Shown here one piece after another: positions 8,990 to 17,591 of a stretch of DNA of 64,000 nucleotides. The translations under genes and the position numbers were made by a program. The stretch comes from an uncultured candidate division Zixibacteria bacterium (GTDB lineage Bacteria > Zixibacteria > MSB-5A5 > SM1-73), in assembly GCA_903908285.1 (NCBI GenBank), contig CAIVRH010000015.1:122746-186745 (forward strand), written 5' to 3'. Numbering within the stretch: the stretch's first letter is position 1; every line of letters starts with the position of its first letter. The notes beneath the pieces were generated by a model. It saw only the letters and a list, made by a program, of their open reading frames with translations, ran no database searches and had not been told where the DNA came from.

Positions 8990-10519
8990 ATGTTTAGATC
9001 ATTAGAAAAATCACAGAAGCAGGCTGCATTTCCCAAACCTACTCGCTCTCGGGCGAGAGAATCTTTCTTAGGGCTTGCACTGCTGTTAACACTCACCGTA
9101 CTCCTACCATTGGGTTCAGCAGTTGGGCAGGAGGCACTATATCCAACAGATGATGCATACATCATTCACGGCAGCCCAGACCATAACACGTGTACTGAGC
9201 CAGAGCTTCAAATCAGGAACGATTATGGAGTTGGTGGCTCATCAGGATGGGCAGCGGATGTACTAATAAAGTTCGACCTGTCTCAGTTTGCTAATCAGAC
9301 GATCTGTTCAGCAAAGTTGAAACTGTTCTACTGTCGCTGGAACAGCAATAATCCGAAAAATCGTGTTCTTAAACTGTTCCGCAATATGGCTGACTGGGAA
9401 GAGTGTAATGTTACCTGGAATAATCATCCTGACACTGCGGCGCAACCGACATCGAGTTGTGCGGTCCCCGTAGTAACGGAAACTTGGATGGAGTGGGATG
9501 TGACAACCGACGTTCAAGCCATGCTTCAGGGAAGCATCCCCAACTATGGCTGGCACTTGCTTGACGACAATTACTGGGGAACTGTTAACATCCCACAAAT
9601 CTATTTCAAATCAAAGGAATATTCCGACATAACTTACAGTCCACGACTGGAAATCAGCGGTATACCCTGCGGTGATGTCAATTGTAACTGCGTGGTTGAT
9701 ATTGGGGATGTGGTCTATCTGATTAACTACCTGTTCAAGGGTGGACCGCAACCATGCTCTTGTTCCGAAAATCCTCCAATAGCATCTTCTAATTCAAAAC
9801 AGAGTCTGAACAAAAACATGAAAGCTTCCTCTATCGGTTTTGGACAACCAAGGAGAATGAAGGATTATTCATTTGAAATCCCGTTGATAGGCAACTTCAA
9901 TATGGAGGCTGCTGGCATGCAGTTTGAGGTCAGTTACAATCCCAATGAGGTCACTCTACTCGACCCAGCTTTGACATCACGTACAGAAGGTATGCAGATT
10001 TTCTCTGTTGCCCAAGACGGGATTCAAAGAATAGGACTGGTTGACCTCAATGGGCAAAATTCAGTGTCAGCGGGAGAAGGTCCTCTGATCATGCTCAGAG
10101 GTAAGGGGACCAATCTAAGCAGTATCACTATCAAAGAAGCAACCTTGGTGGACCGGGATGCTATTAAGATTCCGGTGGAGATCGTTGAGGCGATGAAAGA
10201 TGGAGAAGAAGGTCTCGATGCAGATGGATCAATTATACCCAAGAATTTTGTCCTCTCTCAGAACCTTCCTAACCCGTTCAACCCTGAAACCCAAATCAAC
10301 TATGATCTGCCAAGTGCTTGTCGGGTAAAGCTGTGCATATACAATCTTTTGGGACAAAGGGCAAGAACCTTGGTGGATGAGTATCAATCTGCAGGGTATA
10401 AAACTATTAATTGGGATGGCAAGGATGACCGGGGCAACCAATTGGCGTCGGGTGTCTATTTTTACCGTATTCAGGCGGGTGACTTCATGGATGCAAAGAA
10501 GATGATTATGATGAAATAG
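8990..10519 (+). CDS. Secreted DNRLRE-domain protein with dockerin and FlgD-like sorting domain
   Basis: A 509-residue extracellular protein. Residues 1-46 contain a long signal peptide (hydrophobic LGLALLLTLTVLLPLGSAVG). Residues 50-220 match the DNRLRE/disaggregatase-like beta-sandwich (TDDAYIIHGS, VLIKFDLSQ, WNNHP). Residues 226-260 hold a single dockerin-like repeat (GDVNCNCVVDIGDVVYLINY). Residues 290-400 resemble a cohesin-like sandwich. The last 80 residues form a FlgD-like C-terminal domain (NPFNPETQINYDLP...YNLLGQ...ASGVYFYRIQAGDF) of the kind used as a secretion or sorting signal in FCB bacteria. AGGAGG five to six bases upstream supports the ATG. Function is probably surface or matrix binding; not established. 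Confidence 0.85.
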   Translation: MFRSLEKSQKQAAFPKPTRSRARESFLGLALLLTLTVLLPLGSAVGQEALYPTDDAYIIHGSPDHNTCTEPELQIRNDYGVGGSSGWAADVLIKFDLSQFANQTICSAKLKLFYCRWNSNNPKNRVLKLFRNMADWEECNVTWNNHPDTAAQPTSSCAVPVVTETWMEWDVTTDVQAMLQGSIPNYGWHLLDDNYWGTVNIPQIYFKSKEYSDITYSPRLEISGIPCGDVNCNCVVDIGDVVYLINYLFKGGPQPCSCSENPPIASSNSKQSLNKNMKASSIGFGQPRRMKDYSFEIPLIGNFNMEAAGMQFEVSYNPNEVTLLDPALTSRTEGMQIFSVAQDGIQRIGLVDLNGQNSVSAGEGPLIMLRGKGTNLSSITIKEATLVDRDAIKIPVEIVEAMKDGEEGLDADGSIIPKNFVLSQNLPNPFNPETQINYDLPSACRVKLCIYNLLGQRARTLVDEYQSAGYKTINWDGKDDRGNQLASGVYFYRIQAGDFMDAKKMIMMK

Positions 10520-10560
10520 ATTGAAGTTACCAGCTTATCCCACGTGGGGGGAGTAGAAAG

Positions 10561-10605
10561 GGAGCCTTCCGATATGGATCATCGGGAGGCTCCTGTTTTA
10601 TTTAT
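10561..10605 (+). terminator. Rho-independent terminator
   Basis: Stem GGAGCCTTCCGAT / ATCGGGAGGCTCC (one G-U pair) with a seven-base loop, followed by TGTTTTATTTATT. It lies 42 bases after the stop of the secreted protein gene at 8990. Confidence 0.88.
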
Positions 10606-10810
10606 TCACAATCTCTTGACAAATCTCAAGTTTGATATATCTTGTTATTAGATGTAAAGGGCTGGTATACCAGAAATGCGAAATTTAACTAATTCCTGTT
10701 GCTGTTTTATAAAGGTATAAGTTCCACATGTTCAAGCCATTAACAAAACTATTCAGACAGAAAGTTAAGGCAGTATCATTATATTCTAACCCCTTATTTG
10801 GAGGTTTGCT

Positions 10811-12520
10811 ATGAGCAAACGTCTAAGTTTTTCCGTTTTTCTTAAAATTATTTTAATCGCAGTACTGCTGATGGGGGGATTTGTTTTCTACCCAAGCACT
10901 ACCGCTGTTTCCGGGGAAATAGAAAAAAACTTCGGAGATCATCTCAAGAGCCTGTCCCCGGATGAGTTTGTCTCTGCTATCGTAATCCTGGCAAATCAGG
11001 CGGACATAAAAACTCTAAATGAAGAACTAAAGATGGAAAAAGCAACCCGGAAGGAACGACACCGGCGGGTGATATCGGCACTGATGGAAGTTGCCGACCG
11101 GTCCAAAGGAGACATAACCAGTTATCTGAACACGAAGAAAAGGGATGGAGCAGTCCGGGGATATACCCATTTTTGGATCATGAACCTGGTGGTAATCGAA
11201 GCCCAACGAAGCGAGATCGAAAAGATAGCCGCAAGATCGGATGTGCAATGGATAGAGCCGAATTTCCAAGCCAGTTTGATCAAGCCGGTAGGGGAGAGGG
11301 ATCCCAAGGAGTCATCCAAGGGAATAGGGGTAACCCCCGGGTTGAGGGCGATCAACGCACCCCGGGTTTGGCACGAGCTGGGTTACACCGGTTTGGGAAG
11401 AATATTGAGCAGCATCGATACCGGAGTGGACAAAACCCATCCCGCCCTGTCCGGCAGATGGAGAGGTAACCATGAGCCCTGGCGGGAATGCTGGAGAGAC
11501 TGCTTAGGATACGGGGATACCATCCCCCACGACTATAATGATCATGGTACCCACGTGATGGGCACCATGACCGGTCTGGGCGTTTCCACCGGGGATACCA
11601 TCGGCGTGGCCTGGCAGGCGGAGTGGATTAACGACAACGCCATAAACCAGAATACAGGTACGGCTTTCGACAACGACATCCTGGATGCCTTTCAGTGGAT
11701 TGCCGACCCGGACAGCAATCCCAACACCGTGGATGACGTGCCGGATGTGTGTCAGAATTCCTGGGGGATCGACCATCGCTTTTCCGGTTACCAAGACTGC
11801 GACAACCGGTGGCAGACGGTCATAGTGAACTGCGAAGCGGCAGGTGTGGTGGTCACATTCTCGGCCGGGAACGAGGGGCCAGCTGCGCAGACAAATAGAT
11901 CGCCAGCCAATAACTGCACTACCCCGGTAACCAATTTCTCCATAGGTGCGGTGAATGCCACCAGTTACAATTGGCCATATCCCATTGCAGATTTCAGCAG
12001 CCGGGGACCGTCCGACTGCGACATAACCAAGAAAAAGCCGGAGGTGGTGGCGCCCGGGGTAACCGTTTACTCCTCGGTGCCCGGAGGAGGCTACCAGCAG
12101 AACGGCTGGGATGGAACTTCCATGGCAGGTCCGCACGTGGCGGGAGTGGTGGTTTTGATGCGGCAGGCAAACCCGGATTTGGACGTGGATTCGATCAAGC
12201 ATATCTTGATGAACACGGCGAGAGATGAGGGTGCATTCGGAGAGGACAACAACTATGGCTGGGGATTCATCGATGCCTACGCAGCAGTACTGGCTGTGGT
12301 TAACGGCATGTTCCTGGCCGGAGACGCCAATCGAGATTCGCTTGTGGATATAGCTGATGTTATTTTCCTGACCAACTACTTGTACAAGAGCGACGTGGCT
12401 CCCACTCCCAAAGCAGCAGGAGATGTGAACGCAGACTGTATAGTGGACGTGGCGGATGTGGTCTATCTGATCAATTACCTGTACAAGTCAGGACCGGCTC
12501 CGGTGAAAGGTTGCGCATAA
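10811..12520 (+). CDS. Secreted subtilisin-like serine protease (S8) with dockerin repeats
   Basis: A 569-residue extracellular protease. It has a signal peptide (about residues 10-35), an I9-type propeptide (about 40-150, ending in VQWIEPN), and an S8 catalytic domain with the triad Asp in SSIDTGVDKTHP, His in NDHGTHVMGT and Ser in GTSMAGPHVAG. Two dockerin-type repeats at the C-terminus (GDANRDSLVDIADVIFLTNY and GDVNADCIVDVADVVYLINY) carry the calcium-loop D-x-N/D pattern. GGAGG seven bases upstream of the ATG supports the start. It should digest proteins outside the cell, perhaps held in a complex through the dockerin, although no cohesin scaffold is visible here. Confidence 0.95.
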   Translation: MSKRLSFSVFLKIILIAVLLMGGFVFYPSTTAVSGEIEKNFGDHLKSLSPDEFVSAIVILANQADIKTLNEELKMEKATRKERHRRVISALMEVADRSKGDITSYLNTKKRDGAVRGYTHFWIMNLVVIEAQRSEIEKIAARSDVQWIEPNFQASLIKPVGERDPKESSKGIGVTPGLRAINAPRVWHELGYTGLGRILSSIDTGVDKTHPALSGRWRGNHEPWRECWRDCLGYGDTIPHDYNDHGTHVMGTMTGLGVSTGDTIGVAWQAEWINDNAINQNTGTAFDNDILDAFQWIADPDSNPNTVDDVPDVCQNSWGIDHRFSGYQDCDNRWQTVIVNCEAAGVVVTFSAGNEGPAAQTNRSPANNCTTPVTNFSIGAVNATSYNWPYPIADFSSRGPSDCDITKKKPEVVAPGVTVYSSVPGGGYQQNGWDGTSMAGPHVAGVVVLMRQANPDLDVDSIKHILMNTARDEGAFGEDNNYGWGFIDAYAAVLAVVNGMFLAGDANRDSLVDIADVIFLTNYLYKSDVAPTPKAAGDVNADCIVDVADVVYLINYLYKSGPAPVKGCA

Positions 12521-12694
12521 AGTCAAAAGGAATATGGAAGAAGGAAAAAGGAAAATAAAAGCAAATGACGAATGACGGAAAAACCGTCCGCCGTCCATCG
12601 TCCTTCGACTTAGCTCAGGACAAGTCCGCCGACCGCCGCTGAAACAAAAAGAAGAAAAAGCGATGACGGATGACGAATAAACACCAAAAAGATG

Positions 12695-12736
12695 AGAAAA
12701 TCCCCTTTCCTCCAGTAGGAGAGGGGATTTTTTTAT
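12695..12736 (+). terminator. Rho-independent terminator
   Basis: Stem AAATCCCCTTTCCTCC / GGAGAGGGGATTT around an AGTA loop, followed by a run of Ts. It lies about 175 bases after the subtilase gene and is the first convincing terminator for it. Confidence 0.8.
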
Positions 12737-12992
12737 TCGTACAGCAACCTTGAGCTACTCCCATTTAGGGAGAGGGAAAGTTTTTCAGGATGAACTTTGA
12801 CTTCCGGACTTACAGGACTTACTGAACTTACTGGACTTCCGGACTTCATTTTTTTCATTTTTCAATATCCTGGAACTCACCCCTGTGTCCCCTCTTCCCG
12901 CCTTTGGTGGTTCGACTCCGCTCACCATCCTGAATTTATTGAAGGACGGGATATTCGACTTAAGAAGAGAGGGGAAACGTAACCCGCCGAAC

Positions 12993-13024
12993 GGGGGACT
13001 TGGGGGGCTTGGGGGTCTTGGGGG
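12993..13024 (+). other. Predicted G-quadruplex tract
   Basis: Four runs of five or six guanines separated by loops ACTT, CTT and TCTT, all on the plus strand, within 32 bases. This satisfies the canonical G-quadruplex rule with very long runs. It sits between the subtilase gene and the inverted repeat at 13058. Confidence 0.75.
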
Positions 13025-13057
13025 TGGTTGTTTTTAATTTTTTGTTCACTTTCAACG

Positions 13058-13329
13058 CCGGAAAAAGTTCAAAGGTTCAAAGGTTCGAGAATAAAAGTTC
13101 AAAAGTTCAAGAGTTCAAAGGTTCAATAAAGCTAAGACATTAAGAGTTGAGAGCTCATAGTTACATATTCTGTACATTCGGAAAGGATGTATGCATAATA
13201 CACTCCGTCTCTCATATATTAGGGAGCTATGCTTTTCACCACCGAAGTTGGAGTGATTTTGTAGTTTGGGGAAAGAGAGACTAGGAGTTAGAACTTGGAG
13301 ATAAGAATTGTCAGGAGCCTAGGGGCTTC
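13058..13329 (-). repeat. Large inverted repeat, left copy
   Basis: This stretch is the reverse complement of 32012-32245 over most of its length. Best-conserved parts are a GTTCAAAGGTTCAA heptamer tract (13067-13127), the 30-odd-base core from ATACACTCC to GGGAGCTAT (13199-13230, identical in both copies), CACCACYGAAGTTG (13238-13251), GTTAGAACTT (13287-13296) and CAGGAGCC (13311-13318). It lies 130 bases beyond the stop of the DUF3326 gene, so it follows the Septu operon in the sense direction, just as the right copy follows the type I restriction genes. Confidence 0.85.
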
Positions 13330-13459
13330 CGAACTACCGACTAATTGCTTGATTGGTAGATTGTGTGAATAGATTAAATTTTCTAAACAATTTGATATAA
13401 ATGCAATTGTCTGAGAATAAGGTGTTGATAGATGGCTGCATACCTTTCGGCCATAATTT

Positions 13460-14845
13460 TTACTTCTCTGGTACCACAATAATTTTAGAAGGTTCAGAAG
13501 GGGATTTTTTATGCGTGTTTGGCTGTTCTATACGCTCAGATATGACGTTAGTTTCAGCCAGCGGTCGCCGAACGGCTGAGACAGAAATACCGCTTTTAAG
13601 AGCTGTGATTACGCCAACGGCCTCAAGATAGTTATCTACAATAAAAAGCTTGCCCGGCGCGAAAGGTAATCTTTGAAGATCATTCTTCATTCGGTTGCGA
13701 TTTTCACGGACAGCAATTACCGGTATGCCTTGCTCCACTGCCGCAAGCGTTGGCAATCCAATGCAGCCATCCGGAATTACCAAACAGGATATATCAGCAG
13801 CAGTCAATACCGCAGGATGTCTAAAAAGCATCCTATCGGTGATGATTCGAGGACTGCGATGTAAGCCTTTAAGAACACAATGCAGAAAACATGTAGAAAC
13901 CGCTTCGGCAGCCATTCGAGGATCTACTACTCCAAAAGTGGCGTTTGCTTCCGCCATATCTTCAGCCATAGGGGAATGAGCAGTTGGTATATTCAGTAGC
14001 AGGGATAGACTGTGAGTCAACATAGCTTCTACACCACCCCATGGATTAATTACTTGTCCACCCGATTGAAAGTATTCCTCATAGAGACCTTCGGATATAT
14101 CAATCTTTGAAGCAATAGCTACAGCATCAAATTCCAAACGACGGTTGCATAGAACCTCAAGCAATGTCTCCAAACCTTTGACTTGTCCTACTGCTCTGCC
14201 AGATGATGAATATCCCGCCTGCATATACATTGTTGGACTCATTCTAACAACACCGGAACAATCCAAGCCTAATGTTGTCCTTGCTGCCGAAGCCGCATTA
14301 ACTGCCAGATCCGAGATAGTCTCATCCTTTGGTTGGTCAATTACTAACAATACCCGATTTGCCCTTACCTTTTGCAAGCCTATAGTCCCCATAAGCAGTC
14401 TGGAAATAACACTGCCTTCCACATAGAGCCCATTCTCCGGTAGTTCATTAATATCTGAAGCGTTTACTACATTCGGATGAGTGATTAGCGTATCGCATAC
14501 AGAAGCCAGCAACCTTGCTGCGGGTGTTGCATCACCCGCATGACCGCCTATTTCTGCGCCAATTCCGGTAGGCACTATCATCACCGCATTAAACTTGTCG
14601 GTATTCTCTATTTCTCTTTTAACAAATTCAAATATAGATGCTGGTATAGCTATTGTTTGTTCTTCTGCGAATGTGAGAACGCCCAATTCGCAATGGTATC
14701 CGTCTGTGTCGCTTTTTGTTACTACAAATCTTACTGGGATTTCACCAATGGAAAGGTGTTTTTTGATAGCTTGCTCAAAATACTTGAGCAGAAAAACTTT
14801 CTCTTTTGATAATGGAACATGTATCTCTTTTTCAATCAACAGCAT
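13460..14845 (-). CDS. DUF3326 family protein
   Basis: A 461-residue soluble protein of the DUF3326 family, recognised by the N-terminal signature VPTGIGAEIGGHAGDATPAA followed by SVCDTLITHPNVVNASDIN and LYVEGSVISRLLMG. The family is best known from cyanobacteria and has no assigned function. No signal peptide or membrane helix is seen. A C-terminal region (IPDGCIGLPTLAAVEQGIPV) looks like a nucleotide-sugar or racemase-like fold, but this is only an impression. It starts one base after the SpeD-like stop and is the last gene of the Septu-containing operon, so it may be part of the defence system or a co-transferred metabolic pair with the SpeD-like gene. Confidence 0.8.
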   Translation of the reverse strand: MLLIEKEIHVPLSKEKVFLLKYFEQAIKKHLSIGEIPVRFVVTKSDTDGYHCELGVLTFAEEQTIAIPASIFEFVKREIENTDKFNAVMIVPTGIGAEIGGHAGDATPAARLLASVCDTLITHPNVVNASDINELPENGLYVEGSVISRLLMGTIGLQKVRANRVLLVIDQPKDETISDLAVNAASAARTTLGLDCSGVVRMSPTMYMQAGYSSSGRAVGQVKGLETLLEVLCNRRLEFDAVAIASKIDISEGLYEEYFQSGGQVINPWGGVEAMLTHSLSLLLNIPTAHSPMAEDMAEANATFGVVDPRMAAEAVSTCFLHCVLKGLHRSPRIITDRMLFRHPAVLTAADISCLVIPDGCIGLPTLAAVEQGIPVIAVRENRNRMKNDLQRLPFAPGKLFIVDNYLEAVGVITALKSGISVSAVRRPLAETNVISERIEQPNTHKKSPSEPSKIIVVPEK

Positions 14846-14846
14846 C

Positions 14847-15233
14847 TTAAATTCTCTCTATAAAATGAGTTCTGCACTTTTTAGCACCAAACCATTCTTT
14901 TGTAAGTTTCTCTGCAAGCTTTTTATCAAAAGCCTTACAGGAAAATATATTAACATAAGCGGCTTTCAGCAAGTCCAAAGTGTGAATGGTTATATTGCTA
15001 GTAAGGATAAATTGTACTGCTGACGTCCCTTTTGTATGAGGCAAAGTCTGTTTTTCCTTCGCTGGAACACATATATCATCCCAGAAATAAAGTTCGCAAC
15101 GCTTCATGTCAATAGCCCCGCAAAGTATCTTAAAATATCCACGGAGACTTTTTCGGTTAAATTTTGAAATATCACACCCATGTAGGTCTATAATGAGTTC
15201 AAAGCCATACGGTGCAGATTTTTTGTATTTCAT
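14847..15233 (-). CDS. S-adenosylmethionine decarboxylase (SpeD)-like protein
   Basis: A 128-residue protein, the usual length of single-chain bacterial SpeD. The core TSNITIHT...VNIFSCK matches the SpeD pattern ESHLTIHT...VDVFTC: Ser79 aligns with the self-cleaving serine that becomes the pyruvoyl group, and His84 and Cys99 with the catalytic histidine and cysteine, at exactly the same spacing as in Thermotoga SpeD. The residue before the serine is Thr instead of Glu, and the one after is Asn instead of His. SpeD relatives include enzymes that decarboxylate other amino acids, so the substrate may not be AdoMet. It begins two bases after ptuB and ends one base before DUF3326. Confidence 0.8.
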   Translation of the reverse strand: MKYKKSAPYGFELIIDLHGCDISKFNRKSLRGYFKILCGAIDMKRCELYFWDDICVPAKEKQTLPHTKGTSAVQFILTSNITIHTLDLLKAAYVNIFSCKAFDKKLAEKLTKEWFGAKKCRTHFIERI

Positions 15234-15235
15234 TA

Positions 15236-15922
15236 TTATGACCAGACACCAAAGTCATTCATAAGATACTTAATTAACGATCCATGTTCACCTTTACAAG
15301 TATCACGTAATGCTTTCTTGGCAGTATAAACCCTAGTGTCATTACCTAATTTGCGAATCTCGTCAATTGCATTCACTGTATCAACAAATATCTTCAAACG
15401 CGCCGTAAGCAAGGAGGGCCTATCTAGGTCAGCATGCTCCACGGTAGTTATGCCACGATGTGATAAGGTTTCCCTATAGACTCCTTTGGGTTTACATTTG
15501 TAACCCAGATGCTGCTCGATATCATCGACAGCCGCATCGAGAATAGGTTCATTTTCGTCATATTCGTTGCCTTTATGTCCATTGCATATACCACACACTA
15601 GATGGAGATTATCCCAATCGTATGTTTTTTGGGGATATTGATCTAGCGTTTTTCGTTTTGGCATCCTGTGTTCAATCTGTTCGTAGCTGACATCATTAAT
15701 GATAGACTCACAATAACAGCAATACGAAAAATCCTCATCACCGTAAATGCGCTTCAATGCTTCCAGTACGTCATCTTGCTTATATTTATTGTAGAACCTA
15801 TCTGGTACTTTAGTTCCATTATTTTTGGCTTCTGCAATAGCATCCATTAATTTATCGGTCCATTTCTTGCAGTGCTTTGCAAGGGAACTTGGGATTCTTT
15901 TAGGTCTTATTACTTTTCGCAT
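15236..15922 (-). CDS. ptuB: Septu-type HNH endonuclease PtuB
   Basis: A 228-residue HNH nuclease of the PtuB/TIGR02646 type. A zinc-binding CxxC (Cys68, Cys71) is followed by IEHRMPKR with the first HNH histidine (His85), and by NLHLVCGICNGHKG, giving a second CxxC (Cys110, Cys113) and Asn114/His116. PtuB is the nuclease effector of Septu anti-phage systems and acts with the ATPase PtuA. The start overlaps the end of ptuA by 13 bases, the arrangement usual for this pair. No reverse transcriptase lies nearby, so this is not the retron version. AT-rich compared with the 9-12 kb genes. Confidence 0.88.
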   Translation of the reverse strand: MRKVIRPKRIPSSLAKHCKKWTDKLMDAIAEAKNNGTKVPDRFYNKYKQDDVLEALKRIYGDEDFSYCCYCESIINDVSYEQIEHRMPKRKTLDQYPQKTYDWDNLHLVCGICNGHKGNEYDENEPILDAAVDDIEQHLGYKCKPKGVYRETLSHRGITTVEHADLDRPSLLTARLKIFVDTVNAIDEIRKLGNDTRVYTAKKALRDTCKGEHGSLIKYLMNDFGVWS

Positions 15923-17178
15923 TGACTTTCTTTATTTGCCTTCTTGAGATAATCTGTAATGGCGTTAATCTTCGTAGTTATGGTAATAGGGTCACTTTCA
16001 GGAAGCCGTTGACCAAGACTCCTCCTAATGCTATGGAATTCTCTTCTCTCAGATGAAGATAATTGCTTATTTATGAGTTGCTTTTCATACAATTTCCCGT
16101 ACCTATTAATCACATCATTCAACTTCGACGGTCGTTGCTCGGACAAACCCATAATTTCTCTGTAGACATCCTCGGGCAACCATCCATATACATTTCTATT
16201 TTCTTTTGCATGTCCACTTTTCAGTGAAATTATCTTGCAATGCTCAGAACCTGAGGCCACTAGTGGAGAATGAGTAGTAGCAATAAATTGAATTTTAGGA
16301 AACGCATCCTGCAAAAGTCTCATGATATTAATTTGCCAGCGCGGATGCAAGTGCTGCTCAATTTCATCAATAATCACTATCCCAGCCATTGTCTTAGGGT
16401 CTAAAGATTTGCCAGAAAGCATTCGCCAACTTAAGAAATCCATAATCCATGTAACAGTAGCTTTATACCCATCACCTAGAGAACTCAATTAGTTACGCCC
16501 CCAATGCGATTTTATTTCGATTCCCGTGGGCGTGATAATTATTTTATCTTTTTCACCCAAATTAAGCACATGCTTTAGCAAGCCACGTATGCGAGCAAGC
16601 ATTCGCTCAGAGCGTTTTTCTTTTTCCTTTGGATCATTTTTGCCAGCTCTACTTCTGGCTTTCTCAACTAGTCGACGGATAGCTAACTCAGAATTCTGCA
16701 TCGGTTCATAATAACGAAAAAGAGTATATACCGCATCAACTGCTGTGTATTCTTCAAGGTCGGCGGTACCTTGAGTTTGTCGTCCTGGACCATATCCACA
16801 AACAAAAATATCTTGCCAAGGGAAATCGTCTTGAATTGATTTTTTCCCATTTAAATAAACAGTTTGTTTAACGCGTTCAAATGCCGGAAGGGATTCTATA
16901 AGTGTTTCAATTTTATATTGCTTATTCTTGTATTCTAATTCAATTATTATTTTTCCAGGCTTATAAGAATTCTTTCGAACTAATTCTCCAGGAAGCTCTC
17001 TATGAAGACCGGCAGCGCTCGATTCATCACATAAACCCATTGCTAAACTTTTTAGAAGTGTTGATTTGCCATCTCCGTTGTCACCGAGAATGAGAACCGA
17101 AATTCCATCTTTTTCGAAGTTAATTTCGAACTCGCTAAAACAACGAATGTTTTTTAGATTTATTCTTTTTATGTACAT
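15910..17178 (-). pseudogene. ptuA: Septu ATPase PtuA, interrupted by an in-frame TAA
   Basis: The two halves lie in one reading frame and together make a 422-codon ABC/SMC-like ATPase. The first half (16489-17178, 229 residues) has Walker A GDNGDGKST at residues 32-40. The second (15910-16488, about 192 residues) has the signature-like LSSLGDGYKA, Walker B IVIIDEIEQHLHP and the switch histidine in IATTHSP. A single TAA at 16491-16489 separates WGRN from LSSLGDGY; homologues usually run on as W-G-x-L-S-x-LGDGY. A GAA to TAA change would explain it. The second half could restart at the TTG directly after the stop, with GGGGG upstream. Broken gene, split but functional pair, or sequencing error are all possible. 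First gene of a four-gene operon. Confidence 0.85.
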
Positions 17179-17591
17179 TTTAATTATCCTTCGTCAACTT
17201 TGCCCGATTTAGTAGTTATCTACTAAATTGCAAAAAATTAAAACCCGATTTCTTAATAATCCACCCTGTTACATTATTTATTATAGCCATTTGTGCCATC
17301 TTGTCAACTTTTAAATTGAATTAATCTATTCGATTATACAGATTATGTGCGATCCTTCGACAAGCTCAGGATGGTTACCAAAAGCGAACCATAAACGCAC
17401 CGCCCAGACGAGCGGACGCTCCCGTCCGGGGGCGGGCGTCCGCCCGCTACATTGCGAAATACCCCTAGGGGGTATGAAAAGCTTTTTGCTCGTTTGCGTC
17501 AATCATGAGGATTCTTAGGATAGGGAAGAGTAGCTCCTGACGCAAACTTTAACTTTCCTGTTGGATACAGATTTTTGTTATACCCATCATA
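17179..17591. other. Intergenic region upstream of the Septu operon
   Basis: No gene is supported. It should contain the Septu operon promoter. It holds a segment (about 17268-17345) that recurs in the same direction at 19257-19334, a dispersed motif CCTTCGACAAGCTCAGGA near 17355, a strong GC-rich hairpin built on GCGGACG/CGTCCGC (17412-17443), the palindrome at 17459, and a block (17510-17545) similar to 19183-19220. Confidence 0.6.
17459..17475. promoter_or_regulatory. Palindrome resembling a CsoR/CstR-type operator
   Basis: ATACCCCTAGGGGGTAT is a perfect 7-bp inverted repeat around a TAG centre. The A/T-rich ends with a G-tract core resemble operators bound by CsoR/RcnR-family repressors. 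It lies 281 bases upstream of ptuA. No such repressor gene is in the window, so the assignment is tentative. Confidence 0.3.

Larger units (their letters stand above)
12521..13057. other. Repeat-rich intergenic region after the subtilase
   Basis: No gene is supported. Besides the terminator and the G-rich tract it holds two variants of a dispersed palindromic motif (TCCTTCGACTTAGCTCAGGA at about 12600 and a diverged copy at about 12908-12950), and a 9-mer tandem tract of the form GGACTTACT near 12803-12847. Confidence 0.6.

Noticed and set aside
13058..13329. Possible retron or group II intron RNA near the Septu genes
   Set aside because: No reverse transcriptase is present, and the copy near 32 kb lies beside unrelated genes.
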